From: DATBGZ01 sp036557785
Lineage (GTDB): Bacteria > Actinomycetota > Actinomycetes > Mycobacteriales > Micromonosporaceae
NCBI GenBank assembly: GCA_036557785.1
Contig: DATBGZ010000023.1
Coordinates: 1-57,297 of the forward strand
Reading direction: 5' to 3'
DNA: 57,297 bases
In this document: positions 1 through 8,437 of the stretch, piece after piece
Layout: the number at the start of each line of letters is the position of its first letter
Numbering within the stretch: position 1 is the first letter of the stretch
Notes under the pieces: model-generated
Database searches by the model: none
What the model was told of the DNA's origin: nothing
What the model saw: the letters and a program-made list of their open reading frames with translations, nothing else
Program-made: the position numbers and the translations under genes

Positions 1-267
1 GCCGGCGTCGTCCTCCAGTACTACTCGAAGACCGTCACGCTCGTCGAGTCGACGAGCTCGGCCGGCCTCGCGATCCTGTTCGGCCTGTACGCGATCCTGC
101 TCGCCCGACGCGCTCGGGAGAAGCACGCGCGCACGATCGGCAGCTCGGGCGGCGCGGGCCTCGCGCGGGCGGGCCGGCTGCTCGGAGTGCTGGGGCTCTG
201 CATGGGCATCAGCGCCGGGATCGCGGTCGGGTTCTACGGCCTCCTGACGGCGTTCGCCAAGTCCTGA
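1..267 (+). CDS. C-terminal end of a small membrane protein (5' truncated)
   Basis: This frame is open from the first base of the window to a TGA at 265-267 and gives 88 residues with no visible start, so the gene begins outside the window. Two hydrophobic stretches, around residues 23-35 and 60-82, are separated by a basic loop rich in Arg and Lys, which suggests an integral membrane protein with two or more helices. The second stretch is rich in Gly and Ala. I see no motif that assigns a function. It lies 43 bases upstream of the RodZ-like gene on the same strand and may share its transcript. Confidence 0.5.
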   Translation, partial: AGVVLQYYSKTVTLVESTSSAGLAILFGLYAILLARRAREKHARTIGSSGGAGLARAGRLLGVLGLCMGISAGIAVGFYGLLTAFAKS

Positions 268-310
268 CGGACCGAAGTCTGTCGCCGAGAGTCCGATTAG
301 AATCGCCGCG

Positions 311-1036
311 ATGTTCGCGATCGGCAGCAGCCTGAAGGATGCGCGGCTCCGCAAGGGGCTCGATCTGCGCACAACCGCCGAGGCGACGAAGATCCGCTCG
401 CGTCACCTGCAGGCGCTCGAGGACGAGCAGTTCGACCTCCTGCCCGGGCAGACCTACGTCCGGGGCTTTCTGAAGACCTACGCGGACTTCCTCGGCCTCG
501 ACGGCCAGCTCTACGTCGACGAGTACAGCTCCCGGTTCTGGATCAACGAGGACGGCACTCCGGCCACGCGCCGCAAGGTGCGCTATCGCCGGAAGCACCA
601 TGCGCGGATCGAGATGAACATGATCGTGTTCACACTCGTCGCGATCACCGGCGTGACCGCGCTCGTGATCGCCGCCTGGAAGTTCGGCGGTGCGAGCTCG
701 AAGGCGACGCCACCGGCACCGGTGTCGCCGGCCGCTCATCGTGCGCCCGCCCGGCCGCTCGCGAAGCTGCGCGTGCAGGCGGTCGACGGAAGCTCGCTCA
801 TCGACGTGCGCGTGCTCGTGAAGGCGGGCCGTGCCGGGCGACTCCTCTACCGCGGGACGCTCGAACGCGGTGAGTCGCAGACATTCGCGCAGAGCAGCCT
901 TCTGGTCGTCGTCAGCGCGCCGCGACACGTCGTCCTCACCCTGGCCGGCGCTCCGCCGGTGAAGCTCCAGGGCGTCTGCCCGCGGACGATCGCGGTCACG
1001 CCGCACCAGATCACGCAGACGGTCTCCTGTCACTAG
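311..1036 (+). CDS. RodZ-like helix-turn-helix membrane protein
   Basis: The protein has 241 residues. Residues 5-70 form the RodZ-type HTH domain, with features such as LKDARLRKGLDLRTTAEATK and YVRGFLKTYADFLGLD. A basic linker (RRKVRYRRKHHAR) leads into one membrane helix at about 100-118. An Ala/Pro-rich spacer follows, and then an extracytoplasmic beta-rich domain of the DUF4115 type. RodZ proteins link the cytoskeleton to cell-wall synthesis, but actinobacterial members next to cinA and recA are not well characterised, so a role in cell shape is only inferred. The ATG start lies directly after the short gap from the upstream gene. cinA follows closely on the same strand. Confidence 0.75.
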   Translation: MFAIGSSLKDARLRKGLDLRTTAEATKIRSRHLQALEDEQFDLLPGQTYVRGFLKTYADFLGLDGQLYVDEYSSRFWINEDGTPATRRKVRYRRKHHARIEMNMIVFTLVAITGVTALVIAAWKFGGASSKATPPAPVSPAAHRAPARPLAKLRVQAVDGSSLIDVRVLVKAGRAGRLLYRGTLERGESQTFAQSSLLVVVSAPRHVVLTLAGAPPVKLQGVCPRTIAVTPHQITQTVSCH

Positions 1037-1071
1037 CCGCGTCCGCCCGGCGGCCCAGGGCCGCAATCGTC

Positions 1072-2316
1072 GTGACCGGGAGCGAGCTCGTCCGCGGGGA
1101 CCGCACCGACCTCAACGGCCCGTTCCTGGCCCGGGAGCTGCTCTCGCTCGGGCTCGAGCCGGCCCGCATCTCGATCGTCGGCGACGCGCCCGGCGAGCTG
1201 GCGGCGGCGTTCGGCGAGGGCCTGCAGGCGGACATCTGCGTCGTGTCCGGCGGGCTCGGGCCGACGCACGACGACCGGACTGTCGAGCTGCTCGCCGCCG
1301 CGGCCGGCCACGACCTCGTCGTCGACGCCGAGCTCGAACGGCAGATCGAGGCACTCTCGCGTGCCGTCGCAGAACGGCTCGGACGGCCGTACACCGACTT
1401 CGCGGACGGCGTCCGCAAGCAGGCGACCCGCCCCGAGCCCGCGGTCTCGATCGGCCTCGTCGGCACGGCCCCGGGTCTCGTCGTCCCCGTCGAGGACCGG
1501 GTCGCGATCGTGCTGCCGGGGCCTCCGTGGGAACTACGCGAGCTCTGGCCGCGCGCGCTCGAGACGGAGCCCGTGCAGGCGCTCCTCGCTCGTGCCCGCA
1601 GGCCCTCGCGCCGGGTCCTGCGCTTCTACGGGGCAAGTGAGTCCGCGGTCGCGAAGGCGCTCGCCGACGCGGGCGGCGACGGGGACGGGGTCGAGGCGAC
1701 GATCTGTGCGCGCGACTTCGAGATCCACGTCGACTTCGTGGTCGAGCCCGGGGCGGAGGAGCGTGCACAGTCGCTCGCGGCCGGACTCCGGCGGCCGCTC
1801 GAGACCTACCTGTTCGCGGAGGACGAGCGATCGGTCGCGAAGCTCGTGCTCGACCTCTGCCGCGAACAAGGGCTGACGCTGGCGACCGCGGAGTCGTGCA
1901 CCGGCGGGCTCGTCGCGGCGCGACTCACGTCGGTTCCCGGCGCGAGCGACGTGGTTCTCGGAGCGATCGTCGCGTATGCGAACGCGGTCAAGGAGGCAGA
2001 GCTCGGTGTCTCCCCCGAGGTGCTCCTCGAGCATGGCGCCGTCTCCGCCGAGACGGCGGCCGCCATGGCCGCGGGCGCCAGGGCACGGCTCCGGGCAGAC
2101 GTCGGGATCGGTGTCACCGGGGTCGCGGGTCCGGGGGGAGGCACCGCCGAGAAGCCCGTCGGGCTCGTCCACGTGCATGTGGAGACACCGGCTGCGAGCC
2201 ACGGGATCGAGTTCAGCTACGGCTCCGACCGCGACGGCATCCGCCGGCGCGCGACCGTCGCGGCGCTGCACCTCGCACGGCGACTCTTGTCACAGAGTCG
2301 TGACAGCTCTGCGTGA
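1072..2316 (+). CDS. cinA: CinA, two-domain competence/damage-inducible protein with nicotinamide-nucleotide amidase
   Basis: The N-terminal half is a MoCF-type domain with GGLGPTHDD near residue 60. The C-terminal half is a PncC-type NMN deamidase domain with LATAESCTGG near residue 270 and GVTGVAGPGGG further on. The family deamidates nicotinamide mononucleotide and hydrolyses ADP-ribose in pyridine-nucleotide salvage. The start is uncertain. GTG at 1072 is the first standard start, but the conserved first beta strand (residues AAIV) is encoded just upstream in the same open frame, which runs back into the preceding gene without an ATG or GTG. The full-length two-domain form contrasts with the short PncC-only form common in Actinomycetes. 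thpR overlaps its stop by four bases. Confidence 0.85.
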   Translation: MTGSELVRGDRTDLNGPFLARELLSLGLEPARISIVGDAPGELAAAFGEGLQADICVVSGGLGPTHDDRTVELLAAAAGHDLVVDAELERQIEALSRAVAERLGRPYTDFADGVRKQATRPEPAVSIGLVGTAPGLVVPVEDRVAIVLPGPPWELRELWPRALETEPVQALLARARRPSRRVLRFYGASESAVAKALADAGGDGDGVEATICARDFEIHVDFVVEPGAEERAQSLAAGLRRPLETYLFAEDERSVAKLVLDLCREQGLTLATAESCTGGLVAARLTSVPGASDVVLGAIVAYANAVKEAELGVSPEVLLEHGAVSAETAAAMAAGARARLRADVGIGVTGVAGPGGGTAEKPVGLVHVHVETPAASHGIEFSYGSDRDGIRRRATVAALHLARRLLSQSRDSSA

Positions 2317-2882
2317 ATCCCTCCGCTACGGTCGAGGGCAGTGACCGTCATCGTCTGTTCTGCGCCCTCACGCTGCCGGACCCGGTGCTCGATCGCCTGG
2401 TCGAGTGGCAGCGCGCCACGCTCGCGGGCCACGAGCGGGTCGTGCCCCGGGCCAACCTGCACGTCACGATCGCGTTCCTCGGCAGCCGTCCCGCCGCGGA
2501 CGTCCTGGTGGTCGCGGGCGAGCTCCGCGCCGCCGCCGGCAGCGCTGCGCCGATTCGACTTGCCGCCGGCGGCTACCGCGAGACGCGAAGCGTCGGCATG
2601 GTCGTGCTCGACGACCACGGCGGGCATGCGGGCCGGCTCGCCGTGGAGGTGTTCGAGCGCCTCGAACGGGCGGGCGTATACGAGCCGGAGCGGCGGCGCT
2701 GGCTCCCGCACGTCACGGTGCTCCGCTTCCGACGGCCGCCGAAGCTGCGCCCGTCGCTTCCCGACCTCGGCGAGTTCAGTCCGTCCGGAGCGGCTGTCTA
2801 CCATTCCCTGCTCCGCCCCGGTGGTGCGCAGTACGAGATTCTCGAGTCGTTTGCGCTCAATCGTCCGAATTTGGGAGGCTGA
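2313..2882 (+). CDS. thpR: RNA 2',3'-cyclic phosphodiesterase (2H family, ThpR/LigT)
   Basis: The protein has 189 residues and carries the two signature HxTx motifs of the 2H phosphoesterase family: HVTIAFLG near residue 50 and HVTVLRFR near residue 132. These enzymes hydrolyse RNA 2',3'-cyclic phosphates and can act as 2'-5' RNA ligases in vitro. The GTG start overlaps the cinA stop (GTGA), which indicates translational coupling. The stop lies five bases before the recA start, so the RodZ-like gene, cinA, thpR and recA look like one operon. To my knowledge, thpR between cinA and recA is a Thermoleophilia arrangement rather than an Actinomycetes one. Confidence 0.85.
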   Translation: MNPSATVEGSDRHRLFCALTLPDPVLDRLVEWQRATLAGHERVVPRANLHVTIAFLGSRPAADVLVVAGELRAAAGSAAPIRLAAGGYRETRSVGMVVLDDHGGHAGRLAVEVFERLERAGVYEPERRRWLPHVTVLRFRRPPKLRPSLPDLGEFSPSGAAVYHSLLRPGGAQYEILESFALNRPNLGG

Positions 2883-2887
2883 TCACG

Positions 2888-5221
2888 TTGGATCGCGCTG
2901 AAGCTCTCGATACCGCGCTCGGCCAGATCGAGCGCCAGTTCGGCAAAGGGTCGGTGATGAAGATGAGCGACCGTGCGCAGGTGTCGATCGGGGCGGTGTC
3001 GACCGGCTCGCTCGCGCTCGACCTCGCTCTCGGCATCGGCGGCTTGCCGCGCGGCCGCATCGTCGAGATCTTCGGCCCCGAGTCCTCGGGCAAGACGACG
3101 CTCGTCTACCACGTGATCGCCGAGGCGCAACGGCGCGGGGGCATCTGCGCCTTCATCGACGCGGAGCACGCCATCGACCCGCAGTACGCACGTCGGATCG
3201 GCGTCAACATCGACGAGCTGCTCGTCTCCCAGCCCGACACGGGCGAGCAGGCGCTCGAGATCGCGGAGCTCCTGATCCGCTCGGGCGCGCTCGACATCGT
3301 CGCGATCGACTCGGTGGCCGCGCTCGTGCCCAAGGCCGAGATCGAGGGCGAGATGGGCGACAGCCACGTCGGCCTCCAGGCCCGGCTGATGAGCCAGGCC
3401 CTCCGCAAGATCACCGGAGCCCTGAACAACTCCAACACCACGGCGATCTTCATTAATCAACTTCGTGAACGCATCGGAATCGTCTACGGCAGCCCCGAGA
3501 CGACGACGGGTGGGCGTGCGTTGAAGTTTTATGCATCAGTGCGACTCGATGTAAGACGGATCGAGAGCCTGAAGGACGGCAGCGACGTCGTCGGCAACCG
3601 CACCAGGGTCAAGGTTGTCAAGAACAAGTGCTTGGCCGAGGGGACGACGGTGTTCGACCCGACGACGGGCATCACCCACCGGATCGAGGAGGTTGTGGAC
3701 GGTCGCCTTCCGGTCTCGGTCGTCGCCGCACAGAAGGACGGAACGCTGCATGCTCGGCCCGTGGTGGCCTGGTACGACCAGGGCGAGCAAGAGGTCATCG
3801 GTGTGCTGCTGCGCGGCGGCGCCACGCTGTGGGCCACACCCGACCACAAGGTTCTGACCGACCACGGTTGGAAGGTCGCCGGAGAACTCGTGCTCGGCGA
3901 CCGGATAGCGCAACCCCGTCGGTTCGGCGGGTTTGGTGACGCCGAACCCTACACGCCGGACCAGGCCCGGATGCTGGGCTATCTCATCGGCGACGGGTAC
4001 GTCGACGGAAAGACGCCCATTCATTTCGGCAACGCCCAAGAGTCACTGAAGACCGACGCGGCGGCGATCGCCGCGGCGCACGGCTGCGAGACGCACCCAA
4101 ACCCGGAGAAGCTCACCCTCTCCTTCTCGCACCGACCGGGTGAGAAGAACGAGCTCTTGGCGCTGTGCCGCAGGGCTGGGGTCTATGGCACGTTGGCGTG
4201 GGAGAAGACGATTCCGGCCGAGTTCTTCGCCCCTGATCTGTCGAGTGAAGTCTTGGGAAACCTCCTCTTCGGGCTCCTCGAGACCGACGGGTACGTGAGT
4301 GCGGAGCAGACCGGTGCGGTCCGGATCGGGTTCACCACCACGTCGGAGCAGTTGGCGCACCAGATCCACTGGCTGCTCCTGCGGTTCGGGATCACCTCCT
4401 CCGTGCGTAGGTATGACCCGACGAATCAGCGACCGAGCATTGTCAAGGGGCGGGAGGTCCGCTCGACCCGGCTCTGCTACGAGACCCGGATCACCGGCGC
4501 CGAGAACGCCACAGCCTTCGCGGCGGCGATCCCCCTGTGGGGGCCGCGGAGTCGGGCGCTCGGGCAGCGGCTGGCGTTGGCGGACGGGCCTCGGCACGGA
4601 TCGCAGGCCGTCTACCTGTCGGATCAGGTGTATGAGAGCGTGCTGGAGCACCTGAACAACCGACGGGTGACGCCTACCGTTGCCGCCCAGCTCATCGGTC
4701 CCATCGCGGGCAACCCGCGGGGCGGGATGAAGCAGGTGCTCGGCGTGAGCAGGCTTCGCCGTGACCGGGTGCAGGCGCTCGCTGATGCTCTGGACGACCC
4801 GTTCCTGCATGACCTGCTCGGTGACGAACTGCGCTATGCCGCAGTGCGGGAGATCCTGCCGGCCCGCCGTGCCAGGACGTTCGACATAGAGGTCGATGAG
4901 CTGCACACCTTTGTCGCCAACGACACCGTGGTGCACAACTGTGCCTCCCCGTTCAAACAAGCTGAATTTGACATCGTCTATGGCCAGGGAATCTCGCGCG
5001 AGGGCTCGCTCATCGATGTGGGCGTCGAGCAGAACGTGGTCCGCAAGTCGGGCGCCTGGTACACCTACGACGGCGACCAGCTCGGGCAGGGCAAGGAGAA
5101 CGCACGCAAGTTCCTCAAGGAGAACCCGGACGTCGCCAACGAGATCGAGAAGAAGATCCTGGACAAGCTCGGCGTCGGGCTGGCACCTGACGCGGCCAGC
5201 CTCCCGCCGGTCGACTTCTGA
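2888..5221 (+). CDS. recA: RecA recombinase interrupted by an intein
   Basis: RecA drives strand exchange in homologous recombination and stimulates LexA self-cleavage in the SOS response. The start is TTG at 2888, behind GGGAGG at 2873-2878. The 777-residue precursor would give a normal 340-residue RecA after loss of a 437-residue intein. Walker A is GPESSGKT at 63-70. The N-extein ends at Lys247 in VVKNK, and the C-extein starts at Cys685 with CASPFKQAEFDI. The C-terminus, LPPVDF, is of Actinomycetes type. The first 170 or so residues (for example GGICAFIDAEHAIDP) look Thermoleophilia-like, while the rest looks Actinomycetes-like. Codon use changes sharply near 3450-3560. See findings for the mosaic or chimera question. 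Confidence 0.95.
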   Translation: MDRAEALDTALGQIERQFGKGSVMKMSDRAQVSIGAVSTGSLALDLALGIGGLPRGRIVEIFGPESSGKTTLVYHVIAEAQRRGGICAFIDAEHAIDPQYARRIGVNIDELLVSQPDTGEQALEIAELLIRSGALDIVAIDSVAALVPKAEIEGEMGDSHVGLQARLMSQALRKITGALNNSNTTAIFINQLRERIGIVYGSPETTTGGRALKFYASVRLDVRRIESLKDGSDVVGNRTRVKVVKNKCLAEGTTVFDPTTGITHRIEEVVDGRLPVSVVAAQKDGTLHARPVVAWYDQGEQEVIGVLLRGGATLWATPDHKVLTDHGWKVAGELVLGDRIAQPRRFGGFGDAEPYTPDQARMLGYLIGDGYVDGKTPIHFGNAQESLKTDAAAIAAAHGCETHPNPEKLTLSFSHRPGEKNELLALCRRAGVYGTLAWEKTIPAEFFAPDLSSEVLGNLLFGLLETDGYVSAEQTGAVRIGFTTTSEQLAHQIHWLLLRFGITSSVRRYDPTNQRPSIVKGREVRSTRLCYETRITGAENATAFAAAIPLWGPRSRALGQRLALADGPRHGSQAVYLSDQVYESVLEHLNNRRVTPTVAAQLIGPIAGNPRGGMKQVLGVSRLRRDRVQALADALDDPFLHDLLGDELRYAAVREILPARRARTFDIEVDELHTFVANDTVVHNCASPFKQAEFDIVYGQGISREGSLIDVGVEQNVVRKSGAWYTYDGDQLGQGKENARKFLKENPDVANEIEKKILDKLGVGLAPDAASLPPVDF
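3629..4939 (+). other. RecA intein with LAGLIDADG homing endonuclease
   Basis: This is an in-frame protein intron of 437 codons. Splicing block A is CLAEGTTVFDP with Cys1. Block B is WATPDHKVLT. Blocks F and G are RTFDIEVDELHTF and VVHN with the terminal Asn, and the +1 extein residue is Cys. Two LAGLIDADG helices are present, MLGYLIGDG near intein residue 115 and LGNLLFGLLETDG near 210, so the homing endonuclease looks intact. Insertion follows VKNK, which is the RecA-a site used by the M. tuberculosis RecA intein. The two inteins are recognisably similar along their length, for example LAHQIHWLLLRFG and GGMKQVLG. Confidence 0.95.
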
Positions 5222-5265
5222 CGTGGCGTGACTGGTGAACCGGCGTCGGCCATGACGCGGCGGGT

Positions 5266-6072
5266 GTGATGGCCGGGCGACGACGGGCACGGACCGGCCG
5301 GGGTTGGGATGCCGCACCACCCCGGCCGTCCCGGCGCCCAGGCGCGACGACAGCGGCCGACGAGTCGACAGCGGCCGACGAGTCGAAGCCGCAGGGCGCA
5401 CGCGGGCGAGACCGCCAGGAGGCGGTGGATCCGGGCGAGCGGGCGCGGGAGATCTGTCTGCGGCTGCTCGCGGTCCGGCCCCGCACGCGGGCCGAGCTCG
5501 CGACGGCGCTGCGGCAGCGGGGCATCGACGACGAGGTGGCCGCGGAGGTGCTCGCCCGGTACGGCGAGGTCGGCATGATCGACGATCAGGCATTCGCCCG
5601 GGCCTGGGTGAGCAGCCGCCACCACGGTCGCGGGTTGGCCCGCCGAGCCCTCGCCACGGAGCTACGCCAGAAGGGCGTCGACTCCGACGCCGTCAGCCTC
5701 GCCCTCGAGGACCTCGACCCGCAGACCGAGGCGGCGACCGCCCGAACACTCGTCGACCGCAAACTGCGCACCGAGCCGCCGATCCGCGCCGTCGCCCAGG
5801 GGCGGGAGCCGGGCAGTGGCCGGGGCCGGGGGCCGGTCGACCGCCGGGCCGCGACAGAGGCTCTGCTGCGCCGGTTGGTCGGCATGCTGGCGCGCAAGGG
5901 GTACCCGCCGGGGCTCGCGGTGCGGGTCGTCCGCGACGCCCTGGCCGAGTGGCGGGGCGCTGCTGGTGGCACCGATGCTGGCGCGGGCGACGACGCCGAC
6001 GGCTTCGGCGAGACCGATCTCGAGCAGGTCGCCGAGGCGCTGGAGTCGCAGGCAGCCGCCGACCGGGACTGA
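5266..6072 (+). CDS. recX: RecX regulatory protein
   Basis: RecX binds RecA filaments and limits their growth. The protein has 268 residues. After a low-complexity basic N-terminus of about 60 residues it shows the three-helix repeats of the family: AREICLRLLAVRPRTRAEL, then IDDQAFARAWVSSR, then RRALATELRQKGV. A final repeat is MLARKGYPPGLAVRVV. It lies 44 bases after recA on the same strand, the usual recA-recX pair. Start codons GTG (5266) and ATG (5269) are adjacent. An insertion of about 40 residues rich in Gly and Arg separates the last two repeats. Confidence 0.9.
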   Translation: MMAGRRRARTGRGWDAAPPRPSRRPGATTAADESTAADESKPQGARGRDRQEAVDPGERAREICLRLLAVRPRTRAELATALRQRGIDDEVAAEVLARYGEVGMIDDQAFARAWVSSRHHGRGLARRALATELRQKGVDSDAVSLALEDLDPQTEAATARTLVDRKLRTEPPIRAVAQGREPGSGRGRGPVDRRAATEALLRRLVGMLARKGYPPGLAVRVVRDALAEWRGAAGGTDAGAGDDADGFGETDLEQVAEALESQAAADRD

Positions 6073-6285
6073 GCACGGCGAGCTGAGGCACGCCCGACGG
6101 TCTCCCGATGGGAGGCGGTGCGTGAGCGCTCGGCACCCGGGTGTCACGACCACGCGCTGCCTGAGAGGAAAGGGGCGACGGGAGCGCTGCGAGTTTCCTG
6201 ATAGTCCGTCGGTCCCCAGCGTTCCGGGCCGGCGCATGGACGTAGCCTGATGGTCTGCTGGGGCGGATGGGCGGCTCGCGTCACC

Positions 6286-6314
6286 TTGACCGGACGGACA
6301 TGGCGGCTTAGCCT
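6286..6314 (+). promoter_or_regulatory. Candidate promoter in the 601-bp recX-rny gap
   Basis: TTGACC at 6286-6291 and TAGCCT at 6309-6314 are separated by 17 bases, a good match to an actinobacterial housekeeping promoter. It would give rny a leader of roughly 350 bases. The rest of the gap (6073-6673) shows no convincing gene. An open frame of 42 codons starts at GTG 6122 behind GGGAGG but has no recognisable features. The leader holds no riboswitch class that I recognise. Confidence 0.4.
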
Positions 6315-6673
6315 CGGCTGTACCGGGAGTTCAGCAACCCACGCAGGGCAACCGCACAACATAGATCTCGTAACGAAATCACATCAATCGGGGCCGGCGG
6401 ACGGAACGATACCGACAGCACCGACCAGAACGACCTATGTCGCGCTCGCCACGAGCGTCACCCAGACAGCCGGGTGGACGCGCGTGGTGGCGCAGGCAGG
6501 GACGGTCAACGCCCAGCCGCCGGCCGGCGGTGCGGGCTACCCGTCCCCGACGTGGCCACGACTCCCGTCGATCTCCGGGCAACGCCGGCCGGCGATCGTC
6601 GTGCAGGCGCGTCCGTTGTCGGACGCGCACCGCAGTCGCGCAGTGCCGCGACACCACACGGGAGGGGGCCGCC

Positions 6674-8428
6674 GTGCCGCTCGAGGCAGTCCTGGCGATC
6701 GCCGTGCTGATCCTGGGTGTCGTCGTGGCCGCGGGATTCGTCCTGATCGTGCGGCTGGTTCGCCAGAGCTCCGTGGGGAACGTTGCCGGGACCGGGCCAG
6801 CGGCTGCGGTCCGGGAGGCCCCGGAAGCGGCGGTCGTGGCCAGGACCACCGCGGCCCGTACCGAGGCGGTCGCCGCGCGAACCGATGCCGTCGCCGCCCG
6901 TACGGACGCCGCCGCGGCCCGCGCCGAGGCGAACGCGGCCAGAGGAGAGGCGAGGCGCCTGCTGGACGCCGCTCGGGAGGAAGCCAGCGGCATCCTCGAA
7001 CGGGCGCACCGGCAGGCCGACAACGACGCCGAACAGATCCGGACGGCGGCGCACCGAACGGCCGAGCGCGAGGTCGAGTCGCTCGTCGCGGTCGCCCGCG
7101 AGCAGTCGGGCGACGCCCAGCGGCGGGAGCAACGCCTCGACGACCGCGAACGCCTGCTTGCCGAGGAGGCGCAGCGCCTCGCCGAGCGGGATCGCCGCAT
7201 GGTCTCCGCCGAGTCCGACCTGACGGAACGGGAGGCGGTGATCGCGGTACGGGAGGTCGAGCTCGCGAGCGCCGTCGAGAGCCATCGGCGGGAGTTGGAG
7301 CGCATCGCCGGCCTGACCGGCGAGGCCGCCCGGGCGGAACTGATCGAGCAGATCGAGGCGCAGGCCAAGCGCGACGCCGTCCTGCTGGTCCGCGACATCG
7401 AGAACGACGCGAAGGCGACCGCCGAGACGCGGGCACGAGCCGTTGTGGTCGACGCGATCCAGCGGGTGGCGAGCGAACAGACCGCGGAGAGCGTCGTCAG
7501 CGTGCTGCATCTGCCCAGTGACGAGATGAAGGGCCGGATCATCGGCCGCGAGGGGCGCAACATCCGCGCCTTCGAGTCGGTCACCGGCGTGAACCTCATC
7601 ATCGACGACACCCCCGAGGCCGTGCTGCTCTCCTGCTTCGACCCGGTCCGGCGCGAGGTCGGCCGGCTCACCCTGGAGAAGCTGGTCCTCGACGGACGCA
7701 TCCACCCCCATCGCATCGAAGAGGTCTACGAGGCGGCGAAGGGCGAGGTGGAGCGGCTCTGCGAGCGCGCGGCCGAGGACGCCCTGGTCGAGGTCGGCAT
7801 CACCGACCTGCACCCCGAGCTGGCGACGCTGGTCGGCAGGCTGCGCTACCGGACCTCGTACGGCCAGAACGTGCTCAAGCACCTGCTGGAGACCGCGCAC
7901 ATCGCCGGGATCATGGCCGCGGAGCTGCGGCTCGACGTGGCACTCGTCAAGCGTTGCGCGTTCCTGCACGACATCGGCAAGGCGCTCACCCACGAGGTCG
8001 AGGGCAGCCACGCGATCATCGGCGCCGACCTCGCCCGCCGCTACGGCGAGAGCGAGGAGGTCGTCCATGCCATCGAGGCCCATCACAATGAGGTCGCGCC
8101 GCAGACCGTGGAGGCGGTGCTGACGCAGGCCAGCGACGCCTGCTCCGGCGGCCGGCCCGGTGCGCGACGGGAGAGCCTGGAGGCGTACGTCAAGCGGTTG
8201 GAGCGCATCGAGGAGATCGCCGCGGGCAAGCCGGGCGTCGACCGGGTCTTCGCGATGCAGGCCGGCCGCGAGATCCGGGTGATGGTGCGCCCGGACGACG
8301 TGGACGACATCGGCGCCGCCGTCCTCGCCCGCGACGTGGCGAAGCAGATCGAGGAGGAACTCACCTACCCCGGCCAGATCCGGGTCACGGTCGTGCGCGA
8401 GTCCCGGGCCACCGAGGTCGCCCGCTGA
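6674..8428 (+). CDS. rny: Ribonuclease Y
   Basis: RNase Y is a membrane-anchored endoribonuclease that starts mRNA decay. The protein has 584 residues. An N-terminal membrane helix (VLAIAVLILGVVVAAGFVL) is followed by a long Ala/Glu/Arg-rich coiled coil to about residue 270. A KH domain follows, with GRIIGREGRNIRAFE near 288, and then an HD phosphohydrolase domain with HDIGKALTHEVEGSH near 432. The GTG at 6674 follows GGAGGGGG at 6661-6668 and puts the membrane helix at the N-terminus. The longer open frame upstream encodes only Arg-rich shadow sequence. The gene ends nine bases before the convergent TrkA/RyR gene. Confidence 0.93.
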   Translation: MPLEAVLAIAVLILGVVVAAGFVLIVRLVRQSSVGNVAGTGPAAAVREAPEAAVVARTTAARTEAVAARTDAVAARTDAAAARAEANAARGEARRLLDAAREEASGILERAHRQADNDAEQIRTAAHRTAEREVESLVAVAREQSGDAQRREQRLDDRERLLAEEAQRLAERDRRMVSAESDLTEREAVIAVREVELASAVESHRRELERIAGLTGEAARAELIEQIEAQAKRDAVLLVRDIENDAKATAETRARAVVVDAIQRVASEQTAESVVSVLHLPSDEMKGRIIGREGRNIRAFESVTGVNLIIDDTPEAVLLSCFDPVRREVGRLTLEKLVLDGRIHPHRIEEVYEAAKGEVERLCERAAEDALVEVGITDLHPELATLVGRLRYRTSYGQNVLKHLLETAHIAGIMAAELRLDVALVKRCAFLHDIGKALTHEVEGSHAIIGADLARRYGESEEVVHAIEAHHNEVAPQTVEAVLTQASDACSGGRPGARRESLEAYVKRLERIEEIAAGKPGVDRVFAMQAGREIRVMVRPDDVDDIGAAVLARDVAKQIEEELTYPGQIRVTVVRESRATEVAR

Positions 8429-8437
8429 GGTCGGCGG

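Noticed and set aside
2405..2887. 161-codon N-terminal extension of the recA frame
   Set aside because: The extension is a shadow of thpR in another frame, and the RecA family N-terminus begins at TTG 2888 with a good RBS.
6437..6673. 79-codon N-terminal extension of rny
   Set aside because: It is Arg/Pro-rich sequence typical of out-of-frame high-GC DNA; the membrane helix and RBS place the start at 6674.
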